Origin: Helicobacter sp.
GTDB taxonomy: Bacteria; Campylobacterota; Campylobacteria; Campylobacterales; Helicobacteraceae
DNA length: 64,000 bases
Assembly: GCF_014799995.1 (NCBI RefSeq)
Contig: NZ_JAAVGY010000042.1
Span: 1 to 64,000, forward strand
Direction of reading: 5' to 3'
The notes beneath the pieces were generated by a model that was given only the letters and a program-made list of their open reading frames with translations, ran no database searches and was not told the origin of the DNA. The stretch's first letter is position 1. Each line of letters starts with the position of its first letter. Made by a program: the position numbers and the translations under genes. Below, piece after piece: positions 1 through 8,319 of this stretch.

Positions 1-1
1 C

Positions 2-124
2 GAGATTTTGCAATTCCTAGCCAAACCCATTCCCTTTTGTCGCTTTTGCAATCTCGCAAAATGGCAAAGTATTGGAGAGTGGAAAACTTCTAAAAAAGAC
101 ATTTCAGAATATTTGGAATCTTAA
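2..124 (+). CDS. C-terminal fragment of an unrecognised protein, possibly radical SAM/SPASM type
   Basis: An open frame enters from the left edge of the window and ends at TAA 122-124, giving the last 40 residues of a protein. The fragment has a closely spaced cysteine pair (PFCRFCN) followed by a Trp-rich, Lys/Ser-rich tail. Such a pair near the C-terminus is common in SPASM-type radical SAM proteins, but 40 residues are too few to assign a family. It is the only one of the three forward frames with protein-like composition through to a stop. The 5' part lies outside the window. Confidence 0.4.
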   Translation, partial: EILQFLAKPIPFCRFCNLAKWQSIGEWKTSKKDISEYLES

Positions 125-155
125 TTAAAGTAGATTATTAATGGCGATATTTTGG

Positions 156-455
156 ATTATGGATTGCTTCACTACGTTCGCAATGACGCGGTAGTTGGCT
201 TATGGTCATTGCGAGAATGCGTAGCATTCGTGGCAATCTATAATCCTTGCACGCATTGGATATTCCATTGTCATTGCAAAACCTTTGTAAAAGGCTGTGG
301 CAATCTAAACGAAAGAATCTCACCTTTTAGATTCCATTGTCAAAATAAAAATATGCACAATTATAGATTGTTTCGTCAGCTTCGCTCCCTCGCAATGACA
401 CAGTGGAAAATATCCTTGCGAGATTCTATATAATAGAATCGTGGCAATCTATCAT
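156..455. repeat. Cluster of five dispersed palindromic repeats
   Basis: This gene-free stretch of about 330 bases is filled by copies of one short element at about 156-187, 205-244, 270-309, 361-399 and 414-455. Copies at 205, 270 and 414 read TCATTGCGA-like arm, variable core, GTGGCAATCTAT-like arm. Copies at 156 and 361 are in reverse orientation. The outer arms are complementary (ATTGC/GCAAT) and each core is itself an inverted repeat, for example gaatgc-gta-gcattc near 214. Translated in one frame these copies give the CERSEAIHN-type peptide often seen in spurious ORFs, so no gene is called here. Three more copies lie upstream of flaB. Confidence 0.8.
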
Positions 456-1345
456 TTTGCAGAATATTTAAAGCCTATCTTGACAAACACGGGATTCCAA
501 GCCTTAGAGGCAATCACTATCAAATCCCCACTACACAAATCCTTTGTTTCGTCTTTGTTGGTAGTGATTTGGACAATCTCATTCCCTACAAGCACGCTCA
601 CAATACAAACCAAGCCATTTTCTTTTATGTCCAATACTAAGCCACTTTGTCGGAATTTTCCGCTTGGCATACCTTTCAAAAAGACTTCATTAGGGCTTCC
701 TTGTTTGTCAATTTTTCCTGATTCTAAATGCACGACAAAGTTCGATAGGAAAAAAACCTCACTAAAGTTATGACTTACCAAAAAGGTGGTAAGCTTGAAA
801 TGCCGATGAATGCGGAGCAATTCCTCTTGCAATTTATGAGACATTGCGGAATCTAGTGCAGAGAATGGCTCATCAAGCAATAATATCTCTGGACTACGAA
901 CCAATGCACGCGCTAAAGCCACGCGTTGTTGCTGTCCCCCGCTTAGCATATTAGGCTTAAGATTCCGCAAAGCACCTAATTCCGTAATCTCCAATAAAGA
1001 TTCTATGTGTGCTTTGTCTGCTTTTTTAGGCAAGGCAAAGTATAAATTCTGCTCTACACTCATATTGGGAAAAAGTGCGTAATCTTGAAACACAAATCCA
1101 ATCTTACGCTTCTGTGGGGGGAGATTAATCTTCGCACTAGAATCATACCAAGTTATATCATTGACTTTAATGATTCCAGAATCAGGCTCACTCAATCCAG
1201 CCAAAATACGCAAAATCGTAGTTTTACCCGCGCCGCTTTTGCCAAACAATGTAATGAAATCTTGTGATTTTAACTCGCAATGCACTTCCAAAGTCAAATC
1301 ACCTTGCGTGCTATGCAAATGTTTTTTGAAATCTAAAAGTATCAT
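452..1345 (-). CDS. modC: Molybdate ABC transporter ATP-binding protein ModC
   Basis: This is the ATPase that energises molybdate import together with ModB. Visible motifs are Walker A GKSGAGKTT (about residues 36-44), the Q-loop FVFQDYALFP, the ABC signature LSGGQQQR, Walker B ILLLDEPFSALD and the switch histidine in LVSHNFSEV. The C-terminal third (about 225-297) fits the regulatory TOBE-type domain of ModC. The length of 297 residues is a little under the usual 350. The start codon overlaps the modB stop in an ATGA junction, so translation of the two is probably coupled. It is the last gene of a minus-strand modE-modA-modB-modC operon. Confidence 0.93.
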   Translation of the reverse strand: MILLDFKKHLHSTQGDLTLEVHCELKSQDFITLFGKSGAGKTTILRILAGLSEPDSGIIKVNDITWYDSSAKINLPPQKRKIGFVFQDYALFPNMSVEQNLYFALPKKADKAHIESLLEITELGALRNLKPNMLSGGQQQRVALARALVRSPEILLLDEPFSALDSAMSHKLQEELLRIHRHFKLTTFLVSHNFSEVFFLSNFVVHLESGKIDKQGSPNEVFLKGMPSGKFRQSGLVLDIKENGLVCIVSVLVGNEIVQITTNKDETKDLCSGDLIVIASKAWNPVFVKIGFKYSAK

Positions 1346-2016
1346 TGCGCGCTTCTTTTATTGAGATAAAAGGTGATGAGTAAGACAGAAAAAGTAATCA
1401 CAAAAAGCGTTAAGGCGTATTGGTGCGCAAGGGAGTAATTCAAGGATTCCACTTCATCGTAAATCGCAATGCTTGCTAGACGCGTTTGCCCTTGAATATT
1501 GCCCCCAATCATCATTACAACTCCAAATTCACCAATAGTGTGCGCAAAGGTTACGACAATGCCCACAAGCACGGAACGCGAAATATTGGGCAATAAGACA
1601 GAATAAAGAATCCTAAGACGACTTTTTCCAAGTGTTAAGGCAGCCTCAAAAAGCGAAATAGGCAATGCGGCAAAACCTGCTTGAATAGGATTAACCATAA
1701 AAGGAAGCGAAAAGATAACCGAACCCACAATCAAGCCCTCAAAGCTAAAGACAAGTTTGAGATTAAACACCTCTAATAAAAACTTTCCCAAAGGACTTTG
1801 TGGGCTAAAAGTAACCAAAAGATAGAATCCAAGCACGCTAGGAGGCAATACAAGCGGCATAGAAACAACTGCTTCTAAAATCGGTGTAGCCTTGCTGCGC
1901 GTAAAAGCTAGAAAATAGCCCAAAGGAATCGCAAGGAATAATAAAATAAAAGTCGTAATAAGTGCGACCTTAAAACTCAAAAGCATAGTAATAAAAAAAT
2001 CACTAAAATTTTCCAT
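1342..2016 (-). CDS. modB: Molybdate ABC transporter permease ModB
   Basis: This is an inner-membrane channel subunit of 224 residues with about five hydrophobic segments, typical of ModB. The binding-protein-dependent permease loop is recognisable: an EAALTLGKSRLRILYSVLLP stretch around residues 120-140 corresponds to the EAA motif that docks on the ATPase. It sits between the TOBE-like gene and modC and overlaps modC by four bases. A purine-rich GGAGCG stands just before the start. The identification rests on the permease motif and on its place in the mod operon. Confidence 0.92.
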   Translation of the reverse strand: MENFSDFFITMLLSFKVALITTFILLFLAIPLGYFLAFTRSKATPILEAVVSMPLVLPPSVLGFYLLVTFSPQSPLGKFLLEVFNLKLVFSFEGLIVGSVIFSLPFMVNPIQAGFAALPISLFEAALTLGKSRLRILYSVLLPNISRSVLVGIVVTFAHTIGEFGVVMMIGGNIQGQTRLASIAIYDEVESLNYSLAHQYALTLFVITFSVLLITFYLNKRSAQ

Positions 2017-2087
2017 TTTTCGCTCCTTTTAATTTCTCTGCTATTGAAAGTTTTGGCTTTTTATTGTTCTTATATTGCTTTTTCCTC

Positions 2088-2555
2088 TCACAAGAAAAGC
2101 ATAATTTCATTTTCTGGAATATGCCAAAAAACAAAATCCCCAAGCTGAAGATGATTGTTTTTTACAAAATCCAAAGCACAAAGAGCGTTAATCTTGCCAC
2201 CCTCTGCCCACGCACAAGCAAGCGTCAATCGGGCAAAAAGATTATCTTCGGCTAGATTTAAGATTTCCGCCTTAAAGGTATTGCACGCGCCCTCTAGTTT
2301 CGTTGCTACGACAATATTATTTTCCTTAAACCCCAAACTAAGAGGCGCACAAAGCATATTAGAAACAAAAGAAGAATCCTCTAATAGCAATACACAAATG
2401 CGATATTGGGATTCTACATCTTGCGCTTCCTCTTGTGTCTGCTCCAATGCTTGCCCACCAATAGAATCCCAACATCGCACAAAGAGGCGCAAAACGCCTT
2501 CTTGCTCTACGAAATGTTCCAAAACTCCGCTTAGCTTATTCAACGCTATAACCAA
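2088..2555 (-). CDS. TOBE/Mop-like molybdenum-binding protein of the mod operon
   Basis: This is a small soluble protein of about 150 residues between modA and modB. Its second half contains a Mop-like pattern (LSLGFKENNIVVATKLEG, then AEILNLAEDNLFARLTLAC), as in TOBE domains that bind molybdate or tungstate. A gene in the same position occurs in the Campylobacter jejuni mod operon, where it is described as a putative molybdenum-pterin binding protein. The frame overlaps the modA stop; initiation is probably from a TTG at 2555 or 2543, and I see no strong ribosome binding site. A function in intracellular molybdate storage or sensing is inferred. Confidence 0.7.
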   Translation of the reverse strand: MVIALNKLSGVLEHFVEQEGVLRLFVRCWDSIGGQALEQTQEEAQDVESQYRICVLLLEDSSFVSNMLCAPLSLGFKENNIVVATKLEGACNTFKAEILNLAEDNLFARLTLACAWAEGGKINALCALDFVKNNHLQLGDFVFWHIPENEIMLFL

Positions 2556-3297
2556 ATTTCAAAAATTTTTCTTTAGCTTGAGCACCCAAAATATAAGCTT
2601 TAAAATCCTTTGCAAGCTTAGAATCTTTGCCATAATTTGGAATCACAAGTGCTTGACTAATAGGCTCATAAAGATTCTCATCAATGCTTACAAAGCTCAT
2701 CTCTTTTGTATTGATTCCTCCTTCACCAAGCATAGAAAGCGCAGTAAAGCCTACTTCTGCATTTTTAGATTCCACATAGGTAGTCGCCGCACCAATGCTC
2801 TCACCTGTTACGAATTTAGATTCCACAATATCTAGCATTTTTGTGGCTTTCAATGCTTCAACAGAAGCTCTACCATAAGGCGCAACTTTTGGATTTGGAA
2901 TAGAAATATGAGTAATTTTTGGATTCAAAATATCCTTAAATTCTTTGAGTTTGAAATTCTCATTATTGCTCCAAAGCACCAATTTTCCTTTTGCATAAAT
3001 TTCTTCTTTTTGGGGTGCAAGCTTTTCTTCATAGAGTTTTGCAGGATAGCCCACATCGGCAGCGACAAATAAATGCACAGGTGCTCCATTTTTAATCTGC
3101 GCATAAGCCTTGCCACTTGAAATGTAAGAGATTTCAATTTTGTCTTCTGGCTTGTCTTTTAGAAAATCGTTTTTGATTTCTTCTAACACATACTTCAAGG
3201 AAGCCGCACCCAAGACTTTAATTTCTTCTGCTTGCGCACTCAAAGATAAAATCAACCCACAAACTCCAACAGCCAAAAATTTCTTTGCAAAATTCAT
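2536..3297 (-). CDS. modA: Periplasmic molybdate-binding protein ModA
   Basis: This is the substrate-binding subunit of the molybdate importer, 253 residues. It begins with a Sec signal peptide: Lys-rich start, hydrophobic core LAVGVCGLILSLS, cleavage after AQA. The mature part has the family signatures LGAASLKYVLEEI near the N-terminus, ISYISSGKAYAQIKNGAPVHLFVAAD, and IPNPKVAPYGRASVEAL. The Ser residues in the AASLK and SSGK loops are those expected to contact the oxyanion. It follows modE by ten bases in the same orientation. Tungstate rather than molybdate as ligand cannot be excluded from sequence alone. Confidence 0.92.
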   Translation of the reverse strand: MNFAKKFLAVGVCGLILSLSAQAEEIKVLGAASLKYVLEEIKNDFLKDKPEDKIEISYISSGKAYAQIKNGAPVHLFVAADVGYPAKLYEEKLAPQKEEIYAKGKLVLWSNNENFKLKEFKDILNPKITHISIPNPKVAPYGRASVEALKATKMLDIVESKFVTGESIGAATTYVESKNAEVGFTALSMLGEGGINTKEMSFVSIDENLYEPISQALVIPNYGKDSKLAKDFKAYILGAQAKEKFLKFGYSVE

Positions 3298-3307
3298 TAT
3301 TCTCTCC

Positions 3308-4108
3308 TTAAATACCTAGAATCACATTATTGGATTTGAATCCAAACCAAACTTCTTGTCCCACTTTTAATGCGAGATTCTCTTTGGAATCCTCTGTGAT
3401 GATTGCGCTAAAGCAAACCCCATCACTCTCCATTACAACCTCACAATTTACGACACCATCAACGATACTTTTTACCACCCCGCCAATGCAATTTTTCAAT
3501 GAAACCCCTTTAGGCTTCTCTTGAAAAACTACAATCCAATTTGCCTTAATGAGCGCATAAGCCTTCAAACCAACCTTTAAGCCTAATTCCTTTGCGGAAT
3601 ACAAAGTAATCGTGCTAGAAATTTGGGTTTTATCATTGATTTTCAATACAACTTCCGCATTGACTTTGCCCTCTTTGATAGAAATAATTTCACCAAACAA
3701 TTGATTTCTCGCGCTTGTTTTAATCATAAATCTCCTTTTAGCGCAATTGCTCCATTGAGAATAATCCATCACAGAATCCCATTCGTTTAAATTACCCTCA
3801 AAAAGTGTGAAGAGTTCCTCTTGGACACGTTCCATTTCGCGAAAGATTCTGATTGCTTCTATTCCTTTCTGCGTAATTTGCGTGCCACCGCCACCTTTAC
3901 CACCTGTTACGCGCACCACTAAAGGCTCATTTGTGATTTTATTCATCAAGTCAATGCTATCCCAAGCGGCTTTGTAACTCATTTTCATTTCTTTTGCAGC
4001 TTTGGAGATAGAACCTGTTTTGGCGATACGTTCTAACAATTCTACTTTACCGTGCCCTAAGAAATTTTTATCTTGCTCCTTAATCCAAAATCTTCCTTGC
4101 ACTTGCAT
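3308..4108 (-). CDS. modE: Molybdate-responsive transcriptional regulator ModE
   Basis: This DNA-binding molybdate sensor has an N-terminal winged helix (GHGKVELLERIAKTGSISKA, then MSYKAAWDSIDLMN, GGKGGGGTQIT, about residues 20-90). Two tandem TOBE/Mop domains occupy about residues 125-266. The start at ATG 4108 is preferred over upstream TTG 4123, because GGAGG lies eight bases before it. It is the first gene of the mod operon and is transcribed away from leuD. A sequence matching one half of the E. coli ModE operator overlaps its promoter (see 4159-4186), so autoregulation is likely. Confidence 0.9.
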   Translation of the reverse strand: MQVQGRFWIKEQDKNFLGHGKVELLERIAKTGSISKAAKEMKMSYKAAWDSIDLMNKITNEPLVVRVTGGKGGGGTQITQKGIEAIRIFREMERVQEELFTLFEGNLNEWDSVMDYSQWSNCAKRRFMIKTSARNQLFGEIISIKEGKVNAEVVLKINDKTQISSTITLYSAKELGLKVGLKAYALIKANWIVVFQEKPKGVSLKNCIGGVVKSIVDGVVNCEVVMESDGVCFSAIITEDSKENLALKVGQEVWFGFKSNNVILGI

Positions 4109-4158
4109 TTTTTTCACCTCCAAAACTTAAATTTTGTTTCAAGATTCAAAACAAAACT

Positions 4159-4186
4159 AGCAAATTATATTTTAATATATAACGAT
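4159..4186 (-). promoter_or_regulatory. modE/mod promoter with a ModE-type operator
   Basis: On the minus strand a TATAAT hexamer (plus-strand positions 4164-4169) stands about 55 bases before the modE start. Overlapping it, plus-strand 4176-4186 reads TATATAACGAT, identical to one half of the E. coli ModE consensus. The other half, six bases away at 4159-4169, matches only partly (about 6 of 10 informative positions). Molybdate-loaded ModE bound here would cover the -10 element and repress the operon. The operator call comes from motif comparison only. Confidence 0.6.
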
Positions 4187-4214
4187 TGTCAATACCTAAA
4201 TTTTATATTCACTT

Positions 4215-4223
4215 TGTTATAAT
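4215..4223 (+). promoter_or_regulatory. leuD promoter, extended -10
   Basis: TGTTATAAT (extended -10 element, TATAAT at 4218-4223) lies 33 bases upstream of the leuD start. There is no clear -35 box, as is usual in this group of bacteria, but AT-rich runs precede it. A ribosome binding site AAGGGG precedes the leuD ATG. Confidence 0.6.
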
Positions 4224-4256
4224 GCGCCAAAGATTTTTAACATTTAAGGGGATTTT

Positions 4257-4757
4257 ATGCAGAAAAACTTGAGTGGAAAAGTATGGAAATTCGGTGATAA
4301 TATTGACACAGACTTAATCATTGCCGCAAGGTATCTTAATACGAGCGATAAAGCATTTTTGGCTTCTCATCTAATGGAAGATGCGCGCGTGGGATTCGTC
4401 AATCATATCAGCAAAGGAGATTTTATCGTAGCGGGTGAAAATTTCGGCTGTGGCTCTAGCCGAGAGCACGCACCTGTGGCGATTAAAGAAGCGGGCATTA
4501 GCGCGGTGATTGCCAAGAGCTATGCGCGCATTTTTTACCGCAACGCCTTTAACACGGGTTTGCCTATTTTAGAGATTCAAGAAGCGGATTCTATCTGTGA
4601 GGGGGACACATTAGAAGTAGATTTGGCTAGCGGCGTGGTTAAGAATCTCACCCAAGAATGCACCTATAAGTTTGCTCCGATTCCGACTTTTATGCTTGAA
4701 CTCTTAGAAAGTGGCGGGTTAATCCCCTATGCTAAAGCACAAAATATCACAAAATAA
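4257..4757 (+). CDS. leuD: 3-isopropylmalate dehydratase small subunit LeuD
   Basis: With LeuC, LeuD isomerises 2-isopropylmalate to 3-isopropylmalate in leucine synthesis. The protein has 166 residues, the length of the short bacterial/archaeal form. Family motifs are [15 protein letters not shown] near the N-terminus and the substrate loop [14 protein letters not shown] around residues 62-75, followed by [16 protein letters not shown]. The start has an AAGGGG binding site. leuB follows 19 bases downstream, so the two form an operon. leuC is not next to it in this window and must lie elsewhere. Confidence 0.93.
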   Translation: MQKNLSGKVWKFGDNIDTDLIIAARYLNTSDKAFLASHLMEDARVGFVNHISKGDFIVAGENFGCGSSREHAPVAIKEAGISAVIAKSYARIFYRNAFNTGLPILEIQEADSICEGDTLEVDLASGVVKNLTQECTYKFAPIPTFMLELLESGGLIPYAKAQNITK

Positions 4758-4776
4758 TTTTTAAGAAAGGCAAACA

Positions 4777-5838
4777 ATGAAAACTTATAAAATCGCTGTC
4801 ATTAAAGGAGATGGAATCGGACCAGAAATCATCAATGAGGCAATCAAGGTTTTAAAAACAACCGCACAGAAATTTAACTTTGCATTGGAATTTGAAGACT
4901 TTTTAATGGGTGGGATTGCGTATGATTTGACACAAAATCCACTTCCAGAAGAAACAATCACGGGCTGTTTAGCCTCCGATGCAACGCTCTTTGGTGCTAT
5001 TGGTGGGGAAAAGTGGGACAACTTGCCGCGTGAATTACGACCAGAAAGCGGGCTTTTGCGCTTAAGAAAGAGTTTAGAAGTTTTTGCGAATTTTCGCCCT
5101 GCAAAAGTCTATAATGAACTCCTTGAGGCTAGCACATTAAAGCCCGAAGTTGTGCAAGGTGTAGATATTTTAGTCGTGCGTGAGCTGATTGGCGGAATCT
5201 ACTTTGGCACTCCAAAAGGACGCGATAAAAATCGTGGCTACAATACAATGGTATATAGTGTAGAGGAAGTCAAACGCATTGCCCACACTGCTTTTCAAGC
5301 AGCACTCAAACGCAACAAAAAAGTTTGTTCTGTGGATAAGGCAAATGTGCTAGATGTCAGCCAACTATGGCGCGAAGTGGTGAGCGAAGTTGCACAAGAA
5401 TATCCTGATGTGGAGCTAAGCCATATGTATGTAGATAATGCAGCAATGCAGCTCATTAGGAATCCTAAGCAGTTTGATGTGATTCTAACAGGAAATCTAT
5501 TTGGAGATATTCTAAGTGATGAGGCGAGTATGCTAAGTGGCTCTATCGGCTTGCTTCCCTCTGCATCTATCGGAGGAAAGGCAGCAATCTATGAGCCAAT
5601 CCACGGTAGTGCTCCAGACATTGCGGGACTTGGAATCGCAAACCCGATTGCAACGATTGCGAGTGCTGCAATGATGCTTCGCTACTCTCTAGGGGAACAA
5701 GAAGCTGCAGAGGCGATAGAAAGCGCGATTGAAAGGGTGTTAAAAGAAGGCTACCGCACGAAAGACATTGCAAATTTTGGCGCAAAAGAAATTTGCTCTT
5801 GCGAACGTATGGGCAGTGTGATTGCAGAGCACATTTAA
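4777..5838 (+). CDS. leuB: 3-isopropylmalate dehydrogenase LeuB
   Basis: This NAD-dependent enzyme oxidatively decarboxylates 3-isopropylmalate in leucine synthesis. The 353-residue protein shows the N-terminal KGDGIGPEI motif, the substrate arginines in [23 protein letters not shown], the catalytic Tyr region [10 protein letters not shown], the Lys/Asp segment [17 protein letters not shown], and the metal/cofactor motif [12 protein letters not shown] followed by [10 protein letters not shown] and HGSAPDIAG. It has an AAGAAAGG ribosome binding site and follows leuD closely. The gene ends before a hairpin shared with the convergent MFS gene. Confidence 0.95.
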   Translation: MKTYKIAVIKGDGIGPEIINEAIKVLKTTAQKFNFALEFEDFLMGGIAYDLTQNPLPEETITGCLASDATLFGAIGGEKWDNLPRELRPESGLLRLRKSLEVFANFRPAKVYNELLEASTLKPEVVQGVDILVVRELIGGIYFGTPKGRDKNRGYNTMVYSVEEVKRIAHTAFQAALKRNKKVCSVDKANVLDVSQLWREVVSEVAQEYPDVELSHMYVDNAAMQLIRNPKQFDVILTGNLFGDILSDEASMLSGSIGLLPSASIGGKAAIYEPIHGSAPDIAGLGIANPIATIASAAMMLRYSLGEQEAAEAIESAIERVLKEGYRTKDIANFGAKEICSCERMGSVIAEHI

Positions 5839-5848
5839 AGCTTAAGAT

Positions 5849-5886
5849 AAAGGCTATTTTATGATTCCATAGCATAAAGTAGCTTT
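5849..5886. terminator. Hairpin between convergent leuB and MFS gene
   Basis: The left arm AAAGGCTATTTTATG (5849-5863) pairs with CATAAAGTAGCTTT (5873-5886) with one bulge. It is placed between the leuB stop (5838) and the stop of the oppositely oriented transporter (5893), as expected of a two-way terminator. Confidence 0.5.
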
Positions 5887-5892
5887 GTCTCA

Positions 5893-7074
5893 TTATTTGA
5901 CAAACCAACCCCTATAATAAACGCAAACACACAGAGCAATTACCGCACCAACATAGCCGATATTTGCAATCCCTAAATACTGAATAATGATTCCACCGAT
6001 AAATGCCCCGCTGCCAATTCCGACATTATAGATTCCAGAAAACATTGACATTGCAACCGAAGTCCCCATAGGCACAAGATTTAAAATTTGGGATTGGAAA
6101 GTGAGATTAAATAATGTAATACACAAGCCCCAAAGCACGCAAATCAATAGTGTATTCAACAAGCCAAACCTAGCCCCAACCAAACTCGCAAGAGCAATAA
6201 AAATCCCAAAAATTGCACAATTTACAAAAAATGTCTTATGCTTATCATAATACTTAGAAAACAAAAAACTCCCTAGAAACCCAACGCCTCCAAAAACAAT
6301 GAGCACCATCGTAACCGCATTTTCTTTAAAATTAGCATATTGCGCCAAAAAGGGTTCAATATAGCTATAAGCAATGAAATGCGCACTCACAAGGCAAAGC
6401 GTGATTCCATAGACACCAAGCAATTGAGGAGTTTTAAGTAATTTTGGCAAGTTTCTTGCAGAAATCGCACCTGCGCTTGGTATTGTTGGCAGACTTTTAA
6501 GCAATACCAAAAGGAGCAAAAAGGCAAGGATTCCAATCGTTAAAAAACTAATCCTCCACCCCAAATACAATCCAATCACCCTCCCTAAAGGTAATCCAGC
6601 TATCAATGCAATACTGGAACCTGTTGCGATACAGCCAAGTGCTAAACTTTCTTTGCCCTTAGGGGCAATGCGAACTGCCATTGGAGCAGCAATAGACCAA
6701 AACAATGCGTGTGCGCACGCCACTCCAAGACGCGCAAGCATAAGCGTCCAATACCCTTCCGCTAGAGCAGAACCAATATGGCTTAACACAAAAAGCGCAA
6801 CGACCGCTAGCAAAAGTCGTCTCATTTCAAAACGCGAACAAGCCAACATTAAAGGCAGTGATGTGAGAGCGACTGCCCACGCATACACGCTAATTAAGAA
6901 TCCAGCTTTTGCCTCATTGATACTAAAATCATTCGCAATGAGGCTCAAAAGACCTATTGGCACAAACTCTGAAGTATTAAAAATAAATGCCCCAAGCGCA
7001 ATCGTGATGACTGCCAACTGCCAATTAGAATTAGTTAAACTATCTGTTGGAATACCTTGGTTCTTATCTTTCAT
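5893..7074 (-). CDS. MFS exporter of the SotB/AraJ sugar-efflux type
   Basis: This is a 12-helix major facilitator of 393 residues. The N-terminal helix FIFNTSEFVPIGLLSLIA, the segment GFLISVYAWAVALTSLPLML, and RLGVACAHALFWSIAAPMAVRIAP with the later GLPLGRVIGLYLGWR are typical of the DHA1 subfamily containing SotB (sugar efflux) and chloramphenicol exporters. The substrate is not predictable beyond a small sugar or drug. The start ATG 7074 lies about ten bases after a predicted transcription start. The gene follows the cbb3 cluster on the same strand but has its own -10 box, so it is probably transcribed separately. Confidence 0.82.
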   Translation of the reverse strand: MKDKNQGIPTDSLTNSNWQLAVITIALGAFIFNTSEFVPIGLLSLIANDFSINEAKAGFLISVYAWAVALTSLPLMLACSRFEMRRLLLAVVALFVLSHIGSALAEGYWTLMLARLGVACAHALFWSIAAPMAVRIAPKGKESLALGCIATGSSIALIAGLPLGRVIGLYLGWRISFLTIGILAFLLLLVLLKSLPTIPSAGAISARNLPKLLKTPQLLGVYGITLCLVSAHFIAYSYIEPFLAQYANFKENAVTMVLIVFGGVGFLGSFLFSKYYDKHKTFFVNCAIFGIFIALASLVGARFGLLNTLLICVLWGLCITLFNLTFQSQILNLVPMGTSVAMSMFSGIYNVGIGSGAFIGGIIIQYLGIANIGYVGAVIALCVCVYYRGWFVK

Positions 7075-7088
7075 TTAAGGATTACTCC

Positions 7089-7094
7089 ATTATA
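7089..7094 (-). promoter_or_regulatory. -10 box of the MFS exporter
   Basis: A perfect TATAAT on the minus strand lies 15 bases upstream of the exporter start, between it and the end of the fixH-like gene. It suggests a short leader containing GGAG. Confidence 0.5.
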
Positions 7095-7126
7095 GAATCC
7101 AAGTATAGATTCTTAAATAAATTAAA

Positions 7127-7624
7127 TTATTTTGAATCTATGGATTGAATAAAATACTCTTGTGCAATACAAATAGAATCCTCACCAACTTCTACTAATG
7201 CTTCACTCTGATAGCGTCCGGGATTGCGCACTTCGAAAGTCTTGCTCTGCCATAATCCCTCTACTAATTCACCCTCTCCTAAATTTTGATCTTCTCTTGT
7301 GGTATTTGGACGCGTAAGAAAAAAGCTCACTTTAGCATTTGTTTCTATTTTGCCGCTCATTTTGTCGTTTAAACGTATAAAAACCTGACGAAAAGTTTTT
7401 GTATCTTGTTGTAATGCGCCCTCAAAGGCAATATTATATTTTTGCAAAAATGCTTCGCGTTTTTTAGTAATCTCGTTAATGTTTGCGTCAATCTCTTGCG
7501 CCTTGCGTTGGCACATACTTTGCAATTCCACAGGATTCGTAATTGCAGTCTTAATGGTTAAAATGATAAGCCCAACGACAACCATTGCAAGCAAAAAGAT
7601 TCCAAAAGGCCAATAATTTTTCAT
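7127..7624 (-). CDS. FixH/CcoH-like membrane protein of the cbb3 cluster
   Basis: A 165-residue protein with one N-terminal transmembrane helix (about residues 5-27) and a periplasmic domain. FixH/CcoH proteins have this plan and take part in assembly of cbb3-type oxidase. The soluble part has a Lys-rich coiled segment (DANINEITKKREAFLQKYN) and then a beta-rich region with FFLTRPNTTREDQNL and NPGRYQSEALVEVG, similar to the FixH pattern. It overlaps the preceding gene by four bases and is the last gene of the ccoNOQP transcription unit. Subunit stability or assembly is the likely role. Confidence 0.7.
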   Translation of the reverse strand: MKNYWPFGIFLLAMVVVGLIILTIKTAITNPVELQSMCQRKAQEIDANINEITKKREAFLQKYNIAFEGALQQDTKTFRQVFIRLNDKMSGKIETNAKVSFFLTRPNTTREDQNLGEGELVEGLWQSKTFEVRNPGRYQSEALVEVGEDSICIAQEYFIQSIDSK

Positions 7625-8205
7625 TTATTTCTCCTTAGATACACAAACACAAAGAGCACAAACAAAACAAACAACATCACATAAAGTGCAGTGCGCACCG
7701 CAATCTGCACACCTTTATTTTGTTTGGGAAAGCTATGCTCAAGTGTAACATCTTGCGATTTAGCAATTCTATCGGCAATATCCACAAAGCCATTAAGTAA
7801 AAAAGCGGATATGCTTTGTGGTGTTAGTTCTGTATCGGATTTTGGAATCAAAGGCACAATATAATCCCAATAAACTGCCTTTTTATCAAATAACTTTTCA
7901 GCTTCTGGGCTTGCGATAATGTTGATTTTTTTTTCTTTACGCACAAAAAAGAGGACGACAAAAGGCTCTTTTAAATCTCTTAAATACTTCTGCTCTTGCT
8001 CTTCAAGATTCCTTTCTCCTAAACCCTCAAGAGCAACAACATACATAGATACACCCGTTTTTTCAAATACCTCACCCGATAATATCTCCATATAATTAGT
8101 GGTTTTATCAATGAGTTGATTTTGATTCTCTAGCACATAAGGCTTCCCAAAAGCCAATGTGCAAAAAAATAGGGAAAGAATCCCTATTTTAAGCAATTTT
8201 AACAT
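7621..8205 (-). CDS. TPM-domain-like membrane-anchored periplasmic protein
   Basis: A 194-residue protein with an N-terminal signal segment (LKIGILSLFFCTLAFGKP), an exported alpha/beta domain and a C-terminal transmembrane helix (about 170-190) ending in RRNK. The domain pattern (NQNQLIDKTTNYMEILSGEVFEKTG, then PFVVLFFVRKEKKINIIASPE) resembles the TPM domain, which in other bacteria takes part in photosystem or respiratory protein turnover. It lies between the small cbb3 companions and the fixH-like gene. Helicobacter pylori and Campylobacter jejuni carry a similar gene at this place. The molecular function is unknown. Confidence 0.6.
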   Translation of the reverse strand: MLKLLKIGILSLFFCTLAFGKPYVLENQNQLIDKTTNYMEILSGEVFEKTGVSMYVVALEGLGERNLEEQEQKYLRDLKEPFVVLFFVRKEKKINIIASPEAEKLFDKKAVYWDYIVPLIPKSDTELTPQSISAFLLNGFVDIADRIAKSQDVTLEHSFPKQNKGVQIAVRTALYVMLFVLFVLFVFVYLRRNK

Positions 8206-8208
8206 TCA

Positions 8209-8319
8209 TTAACCAACATAAAGAAGCATATTGGGAATGAAAGCTACTGCAATAGACGCAATAATCACTACAATATGGGCTGCAAAAAGAATTTTTTCTA
8301 ATCCACTATATCTCATCAT
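8209..8319 (-). CDS. Very small membrane protein in the cbb3 operon
   Basis: A 36-residue frame that starts with two ATG codons (8319) and has AGGAG seven bases upstream. It overlaps the stop of the 70-residue gene in an ATGA junction. The product is MMRYSGLEK followed by one hydrophobic helix (ILFAAHIVVIIASIAVAFI) and a short tail. Its ribosome binding site, overlap and position inside the operon argue that it is translated. Small one-helix proteins commonly associate with cbb3 oxidases; the function here is inferred from context only. Confidence 0.62.
   Translation of the reverse strand: MMRYSGLEKILFAAHIVVIIASIAVAFIPNMLLYVG

Noticed and set aside
138..433. Overlapping short frames at the left end, on both strands
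   Set aside because: They are translations of the palindromic repeats (CERSEAIHN-type peptides), without ribosome binding sites.
156..455. CRISPR-like array
   Set aside because: Copies are in both orientations, unevenly spaced and have variable palindromic cores, unlike CRISPR repeats.
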